A DNA stretch of 24,893 nucleotides. It comes from a virus. A program made the position numbers and the translations under genes. Each line of letters begins with the position of its first letter. Position 1 is the stretch's first letter. The stretch spans positions 1 to 24,893 of IMG/VR virus record IMGVR_UViG_3300042310_000116; one strand, written 5' to 3'. Positions 1-6,576 of this stretch are shown here, piece after piece. Under the pieces are notes generated by a model. That model did no database searches. It worked only from the letters and a program-made list of their open reading frames with translations, and was not told where the DNA came from.

Positions 1-28
1 TACATACACTAACAAAACGGAGCAACTA

Positions 29-316
29 ATGAAAAATCTAGCACAATACATTGAACAAAAAAATGCTTGGGCACGTATTTTCAATAATGTAACCTACGAT
101 GTTAATAACTTATCAGAACGTGATTGTCAAAATTTGTATGACAGTTTAGACAATGACCTAAGCCCAGAGAACTTAACCTGCGACGGTGAACGTAGCGGTC
201 TACAAGTTCGTCAATACGCACGTTTTTACAACGCGGCGGCAAAAGAGTTAGTCACAATAATTCGTGCTAACAACTACACAATTCCATACTCCGACTTCCG
301 CGAACTTAATTACTAA
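29..316 (+). CDS. Small hypothetical phage protein (95 aa)
   Basis: I do not recognise this protein. It is 95 residues long, soluble in appearance, with no signal peptide or membrane segment. It is rich in Asn, Tyr and Arg, and its C-terminal half (about residues 60-90) looks helical. A Shine-Dalgarno GGAG at 19-22 sits 6 bases before the ATG and supports the start. The gene ends six bases before the -35 box of the next promoter, so it is probably the last gene of an upstream unit lying outside the window. No function can be assigned. Confidence 0.75.
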   Translation: MKNLAQYIEQKNAWARIFNNVTYDVNNLSERDCQNLYDSLDNDLSPENLTCDGERSGLQVRQYARFYNAAAKELVTIIRANNYTIPYSDFRELNY

Positions 317-321
317 AGCGG

Positions 322-350
322 TTGACAAGCACACGCAGAGGTGCTATAAT
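322..350 (+). promoter_or_regulatory. Consensus sigma70-type promoter for the AAA+ ATPase operon
   Basis: TTGACA at 322-327 and TATAAT at 345-350 both match the bacterial consensus exactly, with an optimal 17-base spacer. A TG one base upstream of the -10 (342-343) makes it also an extended -10. Transcription should start near 357 and give a leader of about 29 bases with a good ribosome site. This is expected to be a strong early promoter read by unmodified host RNA polymerase. Confidence 0.88.
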
Positions 351-385
351 TACGAATACTAAGAAAACAACAAAAGGAGCAATAA

Positions 386-1408
386 ATGACTGGTTTTGTT
401 AAAATTAAAAATGGTAGTTATAGAAACACTGAAATTAAAAACGAAGTATTTCCACTGGTAAAACATTATACTGTTGGTGCTAAAGGCGGCTTTATTACTG
501 TTGATGGTACAGGGCAGTTTGGTAAAGATAAAATTAGAGTATTAGTAGAAAGTCCTACAGACATTGAGTTTGTACATGCTGACGAGTATACTGGTGTAGT
601 AACTGCTAAAGAAGTAGACGCAACTAGCAAACAGTCAGACGAAGAACGTATTGCTGATATTGGCTTGCGTTTTGAAATGCTTGACGAAATGACTAAGGCA
701 GTATTGAACGGTGATATACGTGCGATGATTGTAAGTGGACCTCCGGGTGTGGGTAAAAGCTACACAGTGGAAGCACAAATTGACAAAGCAAACTTATTCC
801 AAAACATTGCTAATGCAAAACCTAAACACACTGTGGTTAAAGGTAGTGCTAGTGCTATTGGTTTGTACAAGGTATTGTACGAGTATAGTGATGCTAACAG
901 CGTTATTGTGTTTGATGACTGTGATAGCATACTATTTGATGATGTTAGTTTGAACTTGCTTAAAGGTGCGCTAGACAGTGGTAAGTCACGTAAGATTAGC
1001 TGGTTGTCAGAATCACGTGTACTAAAACAAGAAGATATTCCTAACAGTTTCCAATTTAAAGGTAGTGTAATTTTTATTACTAACTTAAAATTTGACGCAG
1101 TTAAGTCACAACGTTTGAAAGATCACTTAGAAGCATTACAGTCGCGCTGTCACTATTTAGATTTGACATTAGATACAATGCGTGATAAAGTATTGCGTAT
1201 TAGACAGATTGCTAAACAAGGCGAGATGTTTAGTGACTTAGGCATTAGCGAAGTTGGACAAGATGTTATTATTGACTTTTTGGATGCTAACAAAAACAAA
1301 ATGCGTGAGATGAGTTTGCGTATGGCAATTAAAGTAGCACAGCTATACAAGAGTTTTCCTAACACTTGGGAAAGCATGGCTAAAACAACTTGTATGAAGG
1401 CAGCATAA
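386..1408 (+). CDS. AAA+ family ATPase (340 aa)
   Basis: An ATPase of the AAA+ class. Walker A is GPPGVGKS at residues 118-125, Walker B is VIVFDD at 173-178, a sensor-1 segment is FITN at 230-233, and a candidate arginine finger is R254. A C-terminal helical lid follows. The first ~75 residues form a separate basic, glycine-rich domain of unknown fold. The closest general resemblance is to AAA+ ATPases of marine T4-like phages whose substrate is unknown; it is not the gp44 clamp loader by its N-terminus. The start is supported by AAGGAG at 374-379, and the gene is the first behind a consensus promoter. It is followed by three tiny membrane-protein genes, the first overlapping by one base (TAATG). 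Whether it remodels DNA-bound or membrane-bound partners is open. Confidence 0.85.
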   Translation: MTGFVKIKNGSYRNTEIKNEVFPLVKHYTVGAKGGFITVDGTGQFGKDKIRVLVESPTDIEFVHADEYTGVVTAKEVDATSKQSDEERIADIGLRFEMLDEMTKAVLNGDIRAMIVSGPPGVGKSYTVEAQIDKANLFQNIANAKPKHTVVKGSASAIGLYKVLYEYSDANSVIVFDDCDSILFDDVSLNLLKGALDSGKSRKISWLSESRVLKQEDIPNSFQFKGSVIFITNLKFDAVKSQRLKDHLEALQSRCHYLDLTLDTMRDKVLRIRQIAKQGEMFSDLGISEVGQDVIIDFLDANKNKMREMSLRMAIKVAQLYKSFPNTWESMAKTTCMKAA

Positions 1409-1539
1409 TGAAATTGCTGTTGGCAATGATTTATAATTTAATCCTACTAGGAGGTACCGTTTACCTAGTAGGTTGGCAGGGTTGGAGTGCTTGGTGGTTC
1501 CTACTTACCGTAATACTTTTAGCTAGCGGTAAAGACTAA
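1408..1539 (+). CDS. Tiny membrane protein (43 aa)
   Basis: A 43-codon reading frame beginning at the TAATG overlap with the ATPase stop, so translation is probably coupled. The protein begins MKLLLAMIYNLILLGG and has two hydrophobic stretches (about 2-22 and 28-40) separated by a Trp-rich turn (GWQGWSAWW). It is therefore likely a two-pass inner-membrane hairpin. There is no recognisable family. It is the first of three consecutive small membrane-protein genes, each with its own start signal. Confidence 0.65.
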   Translation: MKLLLAMIYNLILLGGTVYLVGWQGWSAWWFLLTVILLASGKD

Positions 1540-1550
1540 GGAGATTTAAT

Positions 1551-1694
1551 ATGGAATGGCAATATTGGTTAAGCGTGGTTTGGTTTGTGTTTATTGGTTA
1601 TTGTTTTGGTCGTGCGCATGAATCTTGGGTCCGTTACGATGAAGCTGTAGATAAACTAAAAAAATTATCTGAAAAATTAGCTAACAAGGAGTAG
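1551..1694 (+). CDS. Tiny single-pass membrane protein (47 aa)
   Basis: A 47-residue protein with an N-terminal hydrophobic segment (about residues 6-20, WLSVVWFVFIGYCFG) and a charged amphipathic C-terminal helix (residues 30-47, rich in Lys and Glu). It is likely anchored by its N-terminus with a short cytoplasmic tail. AAGGAG at 1538-1543 lies 7 bases before the ATG and is an excellent ribosome site, which supports the gene despite its size. Function unknown; a lysis or superinfection role is conceivable but nothing in the sequence proves it. Confidence 0.65.
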   Translation: MEWQYWLSVVWFVFIGYCFGRAHESWVRYDEAVDKLKKLSEKLANKE

Positions 1695-1697
1695 TAT

Positions 1698-1868
1698 ATG
1701 TGGAATAAAATTCGTTTTTGGTTGCATGAAAATGATCGACAACTAACATGGTTCTTCATTGGTTTATTTGTTATGTGTTTCTTTGTGGATATGGGCAAAC
1801 ACAACTATCCAGGCGCAGTATTGGATGCTTTCATTGTAGCAGTAAATTACACTCTCCGTCCTCGATAA
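1698..1868 (+). CDS. Small membrane protein (56 aa)
   Basis: A 56-residue protein with one clear membrane segment (about residues 17-31, TWFFIGLFVMCFFVD) and a second weaker hydrophobic stretch at 39-50. The preceding stop and AAGGAG at 1686-1691 lie close upstream and support the ATG. It resembles, in my memory, short unannotated membrane proteins found widely in marine T4-like phages. It is the last gene before the terminator hairpin at 1916-1950, so it closes the ATPase operon. Confidence 0.65.
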   Translation: MWNKIRFWLHENDRQLTWFFIGLFVMCFFVDMGKHNYPGAVLDAFIVAVNYTLRPR

Positions 1869-1875
1869 CAGTTTT

Positions 1876-1911
1876 ACGTTACACTGCACAGTCATGCTCC
1901 TAGTGTAACGT
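1876..1911 (+). other. Perfect 10-bp inverted repeat (RNA hairpin candidate)
   Basis: ACGTTACACT at 1876-1885 is exactly complementary to AGTGTAACGT at 1902-1911, around a 16-base loop. No T-tract follows, so it is not itself an intrinsic terminator. It sits just 8 bases after the last gene of the ATPase operon and 4 bases before the true terminator hairpin, giving a two-hairpin 3' end. Confidence 0.6.
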
Positions 1912-1915
1912 CCTC

Positions 1916-1950
1916 AAAGCTCAATGTTTAACTACGTTGAGCTTTTTTTT
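1916..1950 (+). terminator. Rho-independent terminator of the ATPase operon
   Basis: AAAGCTCAA at 1916-1924 pairs with TTGAGCTTT at 1937-1945 around a 12-base loop, running into eight consecutive T residues (1943-1950). This is a textbook intrinsic terminator. A spurious ATG at 1924 lies within the hairpin stem and would extend the next gene upstream; it is unlikely to be used. Confidence 0.88.
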
Positions 1951-1956
1951 GATAAT

Positions 1957-1964
1957 GATAAATA
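1957..1964 (+). promoter_or_regulatory. T4-like late promoter box (GATAAATA)
   Basis: GATAAATA matches the T4 late -10 box TATAAATA at seven of eight positions, and the same octamer occurs before the structural gene at 14018. It lies directly behind the terminator T-tract and 30 bases before the ATG at 1987, so it would start a short-leader transcript carrying AGGA at 1974-1977. Recognition would require the phage late sigma factor (gp55 type), which is not in this window. Confidence 0.55.
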
Positions 1965-1986
1965 TCTTTATACAGGAATTATTGAA

Positions 1987-2316
1987 ATGACAACGGAATT
2001 TTTTAGAAAGTTTGCAGACTTGATTACAGAAGCCGAAGTGCCTGTTGTTAATCCTGCCGTTAAAAAAGCCGCAATAAAAATAGAGCGCGGAGTTCATCGT
2101 ATTTCTGGCATAGGAAATGATGATGGCTACGAATGGTTAGCAGGATGGAACACACCAATCGGAGTAGCATACAACGCATATTGGGAAACTGACGCATGTG
2201 ATGACACAGATTTCTCCGACTACTTAATACAAACTGTAGACCATAATACTATATTAGAATATGGTGCAGATGTTGCGAGCTGGGTTAACGACGCTAAATT
2301 TGATATTGATTTTTAA
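1987..2316 (+). CDS. Small conserved phage protein, possibly virion-associated (109 aa)
   Basis: I chose ATG 1987 over the ATG at 1924, which lies in a terminator stem. AGGA at 1974-1977 is well spaced for 1987. The protein starts MTTEFFRKFADLITEAE, an N-terminal pattern that I associate with several virion proteins of marine T4-like phages. The Ile-Thr-Glu/Ala site fits the T4 prohead protease preference ([IL]-x-E then cut). The remainder (about residues 20-109) is acidic, with aromatic motifs GYEWLAGWN and AYNAYWE, and no known domain. It is a single-gene unit between a late-type box and its own terminator, which fits a late product. Function unknown. Confidence 0.7.
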   Translation: MTTEFFRKFADLITEAEVPVVNPAVKKAAIKIERGVHRISGIGNDDGYEWLAGWNTPIGVAYNAYWETDACDDTDFSDYLIQTVDHNTILEYGADVASWVNDAKFDIDF

Positions 2317-2337
2317 ATAAGGAATTAGTTTACTAAC

Positions 2338-2362
2338 AAGGCACTTTTTAGTGCCTTTTTTT
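2338..2362 (+). terminator. Rho-independent terminator
   Basis: AAGGCACT at 2338-2345 pairs perfectly with AGTGCCTT at 2350-2357 around a TTTT loop, followed by a run of T to 2362. It ends the single-gene unit at 1987-2316 and insulates the next promoter, whose -35 box begins 6 bases later. Confidence 0.9.
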
Positions 2363-2367
2363 ATCGG

Positions 2368-2396
2368 TTGATTTACTTAAAACAATCAAGTATACT
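2368..2396 (+). promoter_or_regulatory. Sigma70-type promoter giving a probably leaderless mRNA
   Basis: TTGATT at 2368-2373, a 17-base spacer, then TATACT at 2391-2396. Only six bases separate the -10 box from the ATG at 2403, so the expected transcription start falls on or next to the start codon. No Shine-Dalgarno sequence precedes the ATG. The same geometry recurs before the primase gene. Confidence 0.75.
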
Positions 2397-2402
2397 AATA
2401 CT

Positions 2403-3524
2403 ATGATATCTTATAATCACATCGAAGACTATTTGGAACTGCTAGGCGGCCACACACCTGGTACGTTGGTAATCGTTAACCCTCCCGAGCCTCCTATTAT
2501 CAACTTAGCACGTTATGATATTACTATTGTTGAAAGCATGAGCGCACATACCTATTGGGGTGGCGCCTTAACAGATAGACAAGCAGATCTTGCTGTACGG
2601 TTAGTGCTTAAATACCGCAAACAGTTTGCACGATTCGGTATTGATGTAACACCGGCAGAAATTCCGCAGTTTCGTAAACCAGTACGAGTTGTTAATAGAT
2701 CAAAACAAATTTGGTTAGATGATGAACGTATCGGTGTACGCTTTCCCTACGACCTACCAATGATTAAAGCTATACAAGAAGAACGTAATATAAGTCAAGG
2801 TAGTATGAAGTACAATCAAGAAGAAAAGGTTTGGTATTTGGCCATCACCGAATCTAATGTAAATTGGGCTGTGACCTGGGGCGAAATAAATCAATTTGAA
2901 ATTGATCCACTCGTACAAAACTTGTTTAATTTGATCATGGAGTGCGAAGCTAGTACATACGAAATTAAACTAGTGCGTACAGACACTGGGTATGAAATTA
3001 CCAATGCTGCTGATAGTTTAATTGAATATATTAACACCAAGTTAGGCGGATTTGGCCCCGATAATGCACTGGCATTAATTGACAATTCTGGTGTGTTAGG
3101 TTATACCTATGATGACAATCTAGTACGACCCACACTGTTAGATATATTCGGCAGTAAACGTGATATACATTTGCCTATGACAGAAGATGCTTTGTCATTT
3201 CTATTTTCATACGCAGAGTTAACCAATCGTTATCCTATATGCATTTATGATCCAACTATGTCATCGGTAAATATAGACTTGAGTAGATTCGCTGAAGATG
3301 AAATTGTCCGTTTTAACTATAGTGGTAAAACAAAGACTTGCGATTACAATATAAATTATGTTAAAGTAGTGTATGCAAATAAGATTCCGTCCACATGGAA
3401 TTACTCAATACCATTGTTGGTCTCCACTGTGGAAATGATGTACGGCGGCAAACGTATGGAATGGATTAACCAAGCAGAAAAGATAGCCTACTGCACCAAT
3501 ACCAAATTAAGAGAAAACGATTAA
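2403..3524 (+). CDS. Conserved protein with HARP-like segment, UvsW neighbour (373 aa)
   Basis: No named family is certain. Residues 100-160 contain a segment that reads like the HARP domain of SMARCAL1-type fork-remodelling enzymes: a hydrophobic strand ending in FPYD (residues 114-117), a helix with IKAI, then a short loop and a KVWYL strand (142-146). No Walker motifs are present, so it is not a helicase itself. The N-terminal part has a helical LTDRQADLAVRLVLKYR region (57-73). The C-terminal 200 residues are unassigned. It overlaps the uvsW start by one base (TAATG), so the two are translated together. I infer a DNA-binding partner or substrate adaptor for UvsW. It is the first gene behind the promoter at 2368-2396, and its ATG has no ribosome site. 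Confidence 0.6.
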   Translation: MISYNHIEDYLELLGGHTPGTLVIVNPPEPPIINLARYDITIVESMSAHTYWGGALTDRQADLAVRLVLKYRKQFARFGIDVTPAEIPQFRKPVRVVNRSKQIWLDDERIGVRFPYDLPMIKAIQEERNISQGSMKYNQEEKVWYLAITESNVNWAVTWGEINQFEIDPLVQNLFNLIMECEASTYEIKLVRTDTGYEITNAADSLIEYINTKLGGFGPDNALALIDNSGVLGYTYDDNLVRPTLLDIFGSKRDIHLPMTEDALSFLFSYAELTNRYPICIYDPTMSSVNIDLSRFAEDEIVRFNYSGKTKTCDYNINYVKVVYANKIPSTWNYSIPLLVSTVEMMYGGKRMEWINQAEKIAYCTNTKLREND

Positions 3525-4981
3525 TGGCAACCTGTAAAATTATAATTAAAGATGAAGTGAACTGTAAGTTAGATGGACTTGAACTTACAGAACGCAAATA
3601 TCTTGCAAACAAATTTAAGTATGAAATACCAGGTGCACGTTACCTACCAAGTGTACGTCTTGGTCGCTGGGATGGCAAGGTAGCATACTTTCAATTGGGT
3701 GGCAGTACCTACACTAATCTGCTTGCTGAAATGTTACCCTACATTGACGAGCGTGGATATGATATTGAGCTAGAAGACCTACGCGACTATCGTACACAGT
3801 TTGATTTTACGCAGGTAACAGAAGCTACATTTGCACATAAAGTTTGGCCAGCTAAACATACAATTGCAGGTCAGCCAGTTGTGCTTAGAGATTATCAAAT
3901 TGAGATTATTAACAAGTTTCTTGAGAATCCGCAGTGTCTACAGGAAATTGCCACAGGTGCAGGCAAGACATTGATCACTGCGGCACTTAGCTATAGCTGT
4001 GAGCAGTATGGTCGTACTATAGTAATCGTACCAAATAAATCGTTAGTTACACAAACAGAAGCAGACTACATCAACTTAGGATTAGACGTTGGTGTGTATT
4101 TCGGTGACCGTAAAGAGTTTGGGCATCAGCATACAATCTGTACTTGGCAGAGTCTAAACATTCTACTTAAAAATACCAAAGCACACGAAGCTGACATTAC
4201 TATAATGGAATTTCTAGAAGATGTTATTTGTGTTATGGTTGATGAAGTACACATGGCCAAAGCAGATGCACTTAAAACATTACTTACTGGTGTAATGGCA
4301 CATATTCCGATCCGGTGGGGATTAACAGGCACAATACCTAAAGAAATGTACGAATTTATGAGCCTAAAGTGTTCATTAGGCGAGGTTATTGGCCGTTTGA
4401 GTGCCAGTGAATTGCAGGACCAGGGTGTACTTGCTAACTGTCACGTAAACATCTTACAGTTAATTGATCATGTGGAGTATAAAGACTACCAAAGCGAACT
4501 GCGTTATCTATTAGAGACCGAAGCACGTCTAGATTACATAAGTAAACTAGTAGAAACAGTACGTAAGACAGGCAACACACTTGTGCTAGTTGACCGTATT
4601 GCACCAGGCAAGGCATTAATTGAAAAGATTAATAATGCTGTGTTTGTCAGTGGAGGAACTAAAGCAGATGACCGTAAAGAAAGCTATGATGAGTTTGCAA
4701 CAGGCGATGACTTTGTTGCTGTTGCCACTTATGGCGTTGCGGCTGTTGGTCTTAACATTCCTCGTATTTTTAATCTTGTGCTTATCGAACCTGGTAAATC
4801 TTTTGTCAGGGTCATCCAGAGTATCGGGCGTGGCATTCGCAAAGCGGAAGACAAAGACTTCGTCCAAATCTGGGACGTAACATCAACTTGTAAGTTTGCT
4901 AAACGGCATCTTACAGTCAGAAAGAAATTTTATACAGAAGCAAACTATCCTTATGCGGTAGAAAAAACGGAGTGGAAGTAA
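3524..4981 (+). CDS. uvsW: UvsW-type superfamily 2 DNA helicase
   Basis: The 485-residue protein matches T4 UvsW in length and layout. A small N-terminal domain (about 1-90, with SVRLGRWDGKVAYF at 43-56) precedes two RecA-like domains. Motif I is ATGAGKT at 143-149, motif II is DEVH at 240-243, motif III includes LTGT at 267-270, and motif VI is QSIGRGIR at 432-439. In T4, UvsW unwinds branched DNA, regresses stalled forks and removes R-loops at origins, which shifts replication from origin- to recombination-dependent mode. Its start overlaps the preceding stop, suggesting co-translation with the HARP-like protein. All helicase motifs look intact. Confidence 0.93.
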   Translation: MATCKIIIKDEVNCKLDGLELTERKYLANKFKYEIPGARYLPSVRLGRWDGKVAYFQLGGSTYTNLLAEMLPYIDERGYDIELEDLRDYRTQFDFTQVTEATFAHKVWPAKHTIAGQPVVLRDYQIEIINKFLENPQCLQEIATGAGKTLITAALSYSCEQYGRTIVIVPNKSLVTQTEADYINLGLDVGVYFGDRKEFGHQHTICTWQSLNILLKNTKAHEADITIMEFLEDVICVMVDEVHMAKADALKTLLTGVMAHIPIRWGLTGTIPKEMYEFMSLKCSLGEVIGRLSASELQDQGVLANCHVNILQLIDHVEYKDYQSELRYLLETEARLDYISKLVETVRKTGNTLVLVDRIAPGKALIEKINNAVFVSGGTKADDRKESYDEFATGDDFVAVATYGVAAVGLNIPRIFNLVLIEPGKSFVRVIQSIGRGIRKAEDKDFVQIWDVTSTCKFAKRHLTVRKKFYTEANYPYAVEKTEWK

Positions 4982-4984
4982 CAC

Positions 4985-5485
4985 ATGCACATCTTAACCT
5001 TAGAAAATCAAGCCTACGAAATGAACGAAATCCCCGACGAAGTTGAGGATCTGCGTTTTGCAATATTAGACAATAGTGACCCAAAGAATCCAGACTACTT
5101 CTTTATTCCGTTAATCTTTTTAGAATCATTTAACAGCCCGGCACTGGTATTAAACATCGGCGGCAACATAGTAAAAATGCCTGTGGACTGGCAGGTACTT
5201 ATTGGTGAGCCCGACATTGGTGACCTAGAAGTAATACCGCTAACTAGTATTAACGATCGAGGCTTTAGTGTGTTTGCATTTAATCCCCTAAGTAGCTTTA
5301 AACCAGAATTCTTTAATATTGAGATAGTAGACATTTATCAAGATGTCAAGTGGTACTTCCCTAAACTTAAACCCGGACAGATGTTGGCCGTGCCGGTTGA
5401 ATCGGGCACCGCTCCTTTGTGTGTGTACTTTGTTAAGGATATTAGCCGTCAGAGTGAAATTGTGGACTACTCAAAGATCTGGTAA
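4985..5485 (+). CDS. Conserved marine-phage protein of unknown function (166 aa)
   Basis: A soluble 166-residue protein starting 3 bases after the uvsW stop, so co-transcribed with it. It appears mostly beta: alternating hydrophobic strands such as DYFFIPLIFLESF (37-49) and a C-terminal WYFPKLKPGQMLAVPV segment. It has no cysteine clusters or nucleotide-binding motifs. From memory, similar proteins sit near uvsW in marine T4-like phages but have no described activity. The ribosome site is weak (GGAAG at 4974-4978), which points to translational coupling. Confidence 0.75.
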   Translation: MHILTLENQAYEMNEIPDEVEDLRFAILDNSDPKNPDYFFIPLIFLESFNSPALVLNIGGNIVKMPVDWQVLIGEPDIGDLEVIPLTSINDRGFSVFAFNPLSSFKPEFFNIEIVDIYQDVKWYFPKLKPGQMLAVPVESGTAPLCVYFVKDISRQSEIVDYSKIW

Positions 5486-5486
5486 T

Positions 5487-5657
5487 ATGATACACAAAAA
5501 AGCATGGCGACTTTGGGCCAAAGCACTCGGTGAAAAGACTGGATCAACTGATAAAGAAGCAGATAGAGTCGCACTAATACGTACTATAATTGTATTATCA
5601 TATCTGCTGACAAACTTTACTATTGTTGCAGGTGTACTGCGACACTGGAACGGATAA
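5487..5657 (+). CDS. Small conserved single-pass membrane protein (56 aa)
   Basis: The ATG at 5487, two bases after the previous stop, gives a 56-residue protein starting MIHKKAWRLWAKALGEKTG. A basic amphipathic N-terminus is followed by one membrane segment at about 31-51 (IRTIIVLSYLLTNFTIVAGVL). This KKAWRLWAKALGEK pattern is familiar to me from marine T4-like phages, always without a function. A longer in-frame start at 5343 lies inside the upstream gene and is rejected. The positive-inside rule places the N-terminus in the cytoplasm. Confidence 0.75.
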   Translation: MIHKKAWRLWAKALGEKTGSTDKEADRVALIRTIIVLSYLLTNFTIVAGVLRHWNG

Positions 5658-5658
5658 T

Positions 5659-5883
5659 ATGGTAACTAAACTTAATCCTAGTGTGATCACCGACGATATG
5701 ATGTACGAAGGTGTAATAGCATTAGATGATAATGAACTAAAAGATTCAATGGCCCAAATACGAGAAGATCGTCTTTGGGGTGAAGTTCGGCGAGCCGCAA
5801 AAACAAATAAGACTTTACAAGCTGCACTTGATCATGCTATAATGATATATAAGTTATCAAAGGAATATAAAGATGGCGTATAA
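5659..5883 (+). CDS. Small helical conserved protein (74 aa)
   Basis: The ATG at 5659 lies one base after the previous stop (TAATATG spacing), and the earlier in-frame ATG at 5623 would overlap the upstream gene by 35 bases. The 74-residue product is acidic at the N-terminus and helical in its second half (MAQIREDRLWGEVRRAAK, then ALDHAIMIYKLSKEY). A small late-transcription coactivator or adaptor would have this size, but no motif proves it. Its 3' end overlaps the next gene by 11 bases. Confidence 0.65.
   Translation: MVTKLNPSVITDDMMYEGVIALDDNELKDSMAQIREDRLWGEVRRAAKTNKTLQAALDHAIMIYKLSKEYKDGV
5814..5843 (+). promoter_or_regulatory. Possible internal sigma70-type promoter
   Basis: TTTACA at 5814-5819, an 18-base spacer and a perfect TATAAT at 5838-5843 preceded by TG (extended -10, 5835-5836). 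It lies within the 3' part of the 74-residue protein gene and would start transcription near 5850, just ahead of AAAGGAA (5859-5865) and the ATG at 5873. Confidence 0.45.
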
Positions 5884-6112
5884 TCCAGACCAATATAAAG
5901 CAAAGAAAAAACGTGCAGTGGATCCTAATGCGCCACCGCGCCCTAACCTGCTGTCGCATGACAAAGTTATTAGAGAACAAAAAGATGTTATTCTAAATTT
6001 GCAACTACAAATACATAGACAAGCCGAAGAATTGGAAAGTCTTAAGTACAAATACAATAATATGCAACAAAGTATAACTGGAATTCTTAGTTATTTGCGC
6101 AAAGGTAAATGA
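5873..6112 (+). CDS. Small coiled-coil protein (79 aa)
   Basis: A 79-residue protein. The first 25 residues are basic and proline-rich (KAKKKRAVDPNAPPRPN) and look disordered. Residues 28-75 form a probable coiled coil with heptad leucine/isoleucine spacing (DVILNLQLQIHRQAEELESL). AAAGGAA about 9 bases before the ATG is a good ribosome site. It overlaps the previous gene by 11 bases and the next by 4 (ATGA). Likely an oligomeric adaptor with a flexible basic tail; function unknown. Confidence 0.7.
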   Translation: MAYNPDQYKAKKKRAVDPNAPPRPNLLSHDKVIREQKDVILNLQLQIHRQAEELESLKYKYNNMQQSITGILSYLRKGK

Positions 6113-6576
6113 TGAGCAGTAGTTTACAAATCAACGATGAAATGGCAGCATATGATCGCAAAGATCGTGCTTACTATGATAACTTTACAGAAGAAGATCG
6201 TAAGAAGTTCAGTACCTATCTAATGCTACGTTATGGTGCTAGTGTCACAGGTTCGAGTGACCTACAGGCATATTATCTACTAGCAGTGAATGAACGTGTA
6301 AATAAAAACTTCTTTGACATAAACAAGCACACTAAGTTACAATGGCTATGTTGTACAACTGTAAGTCCGGGCATGGGCAGACAAAGTCATTATTGGCAGG
6401 GCACCAAAAAGAAAGAAGGCAACAGCAAAGCATCAAAGTTTCTTGCTAAACTATATCCTAACCTACGTCAAGATGAACTCGACGTGCTGGTAGCAATTAA
6501 CGATACTAAAAGTCTTAAACTCTTAGGTCAACAGCTGGGCATGGATGATAAGACCATTAAGAAAGAGTTGGAATGA
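6109..6576 (+). CDS. Conserved marine T4-like phage protein (155 aa)
   Basis: A 155-residue soluble protein with motifs I recall as strongly conserved in marine T4-like phages: KKFSTYLMLRYGASVTG, LAVNERVNKNFF and LQWLCCTTVSPGMG. I know of no function for the family. The start is an ATGATG doublet overlapping the previous stop (either Met is possible). The C-terminus is a short helical region (LLGQQLGMDDKTIKKEL) resembling a small helix-turn-helix. The conserved Cys pair at the centre is not part of a visible zinc site. It sits in a co-transcribed group with uvsW and the zinc-finger protein, which suggests a role in replication or late transcription. Confidence 0.75.
   Translation: MMSSSLQINDEMAAYDRKDRAYYDNFTEEDRKKFSTYLMLRYGASVTGSSDLQAYYLLAVNERVNKNFFDINKHTKLQWLCCTTVSPGMGRQSHYWQGTKKKEGNSKASKFLAKLYPNLRQDELDVLVAINDTKSLKLLGQQLGMDDKTIKKELE

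Noticed and set aside
1408-1868. Lysis cassette (holin/spanin)
   Set aside because: Membrane segments fit, but there is no endolysin nearby and no lipobox or spanin pattern.
1924-1986. Upstream start for the 109-residue protein
   Set aside because: This ATG lies in the terminator hairpin; a better ribosome site precedes ATG 1987.
4616-4880. Overlapping ORFs on both strands within uvsW
   Set aside because: Located over intact helicase motifs V-VI; no independent start signals.
5659-5883. gp33 late-transcription coactivator
   Set aside because: Size and neighbourhood would allow it, but I see no diagnostic motif; left as unknown.
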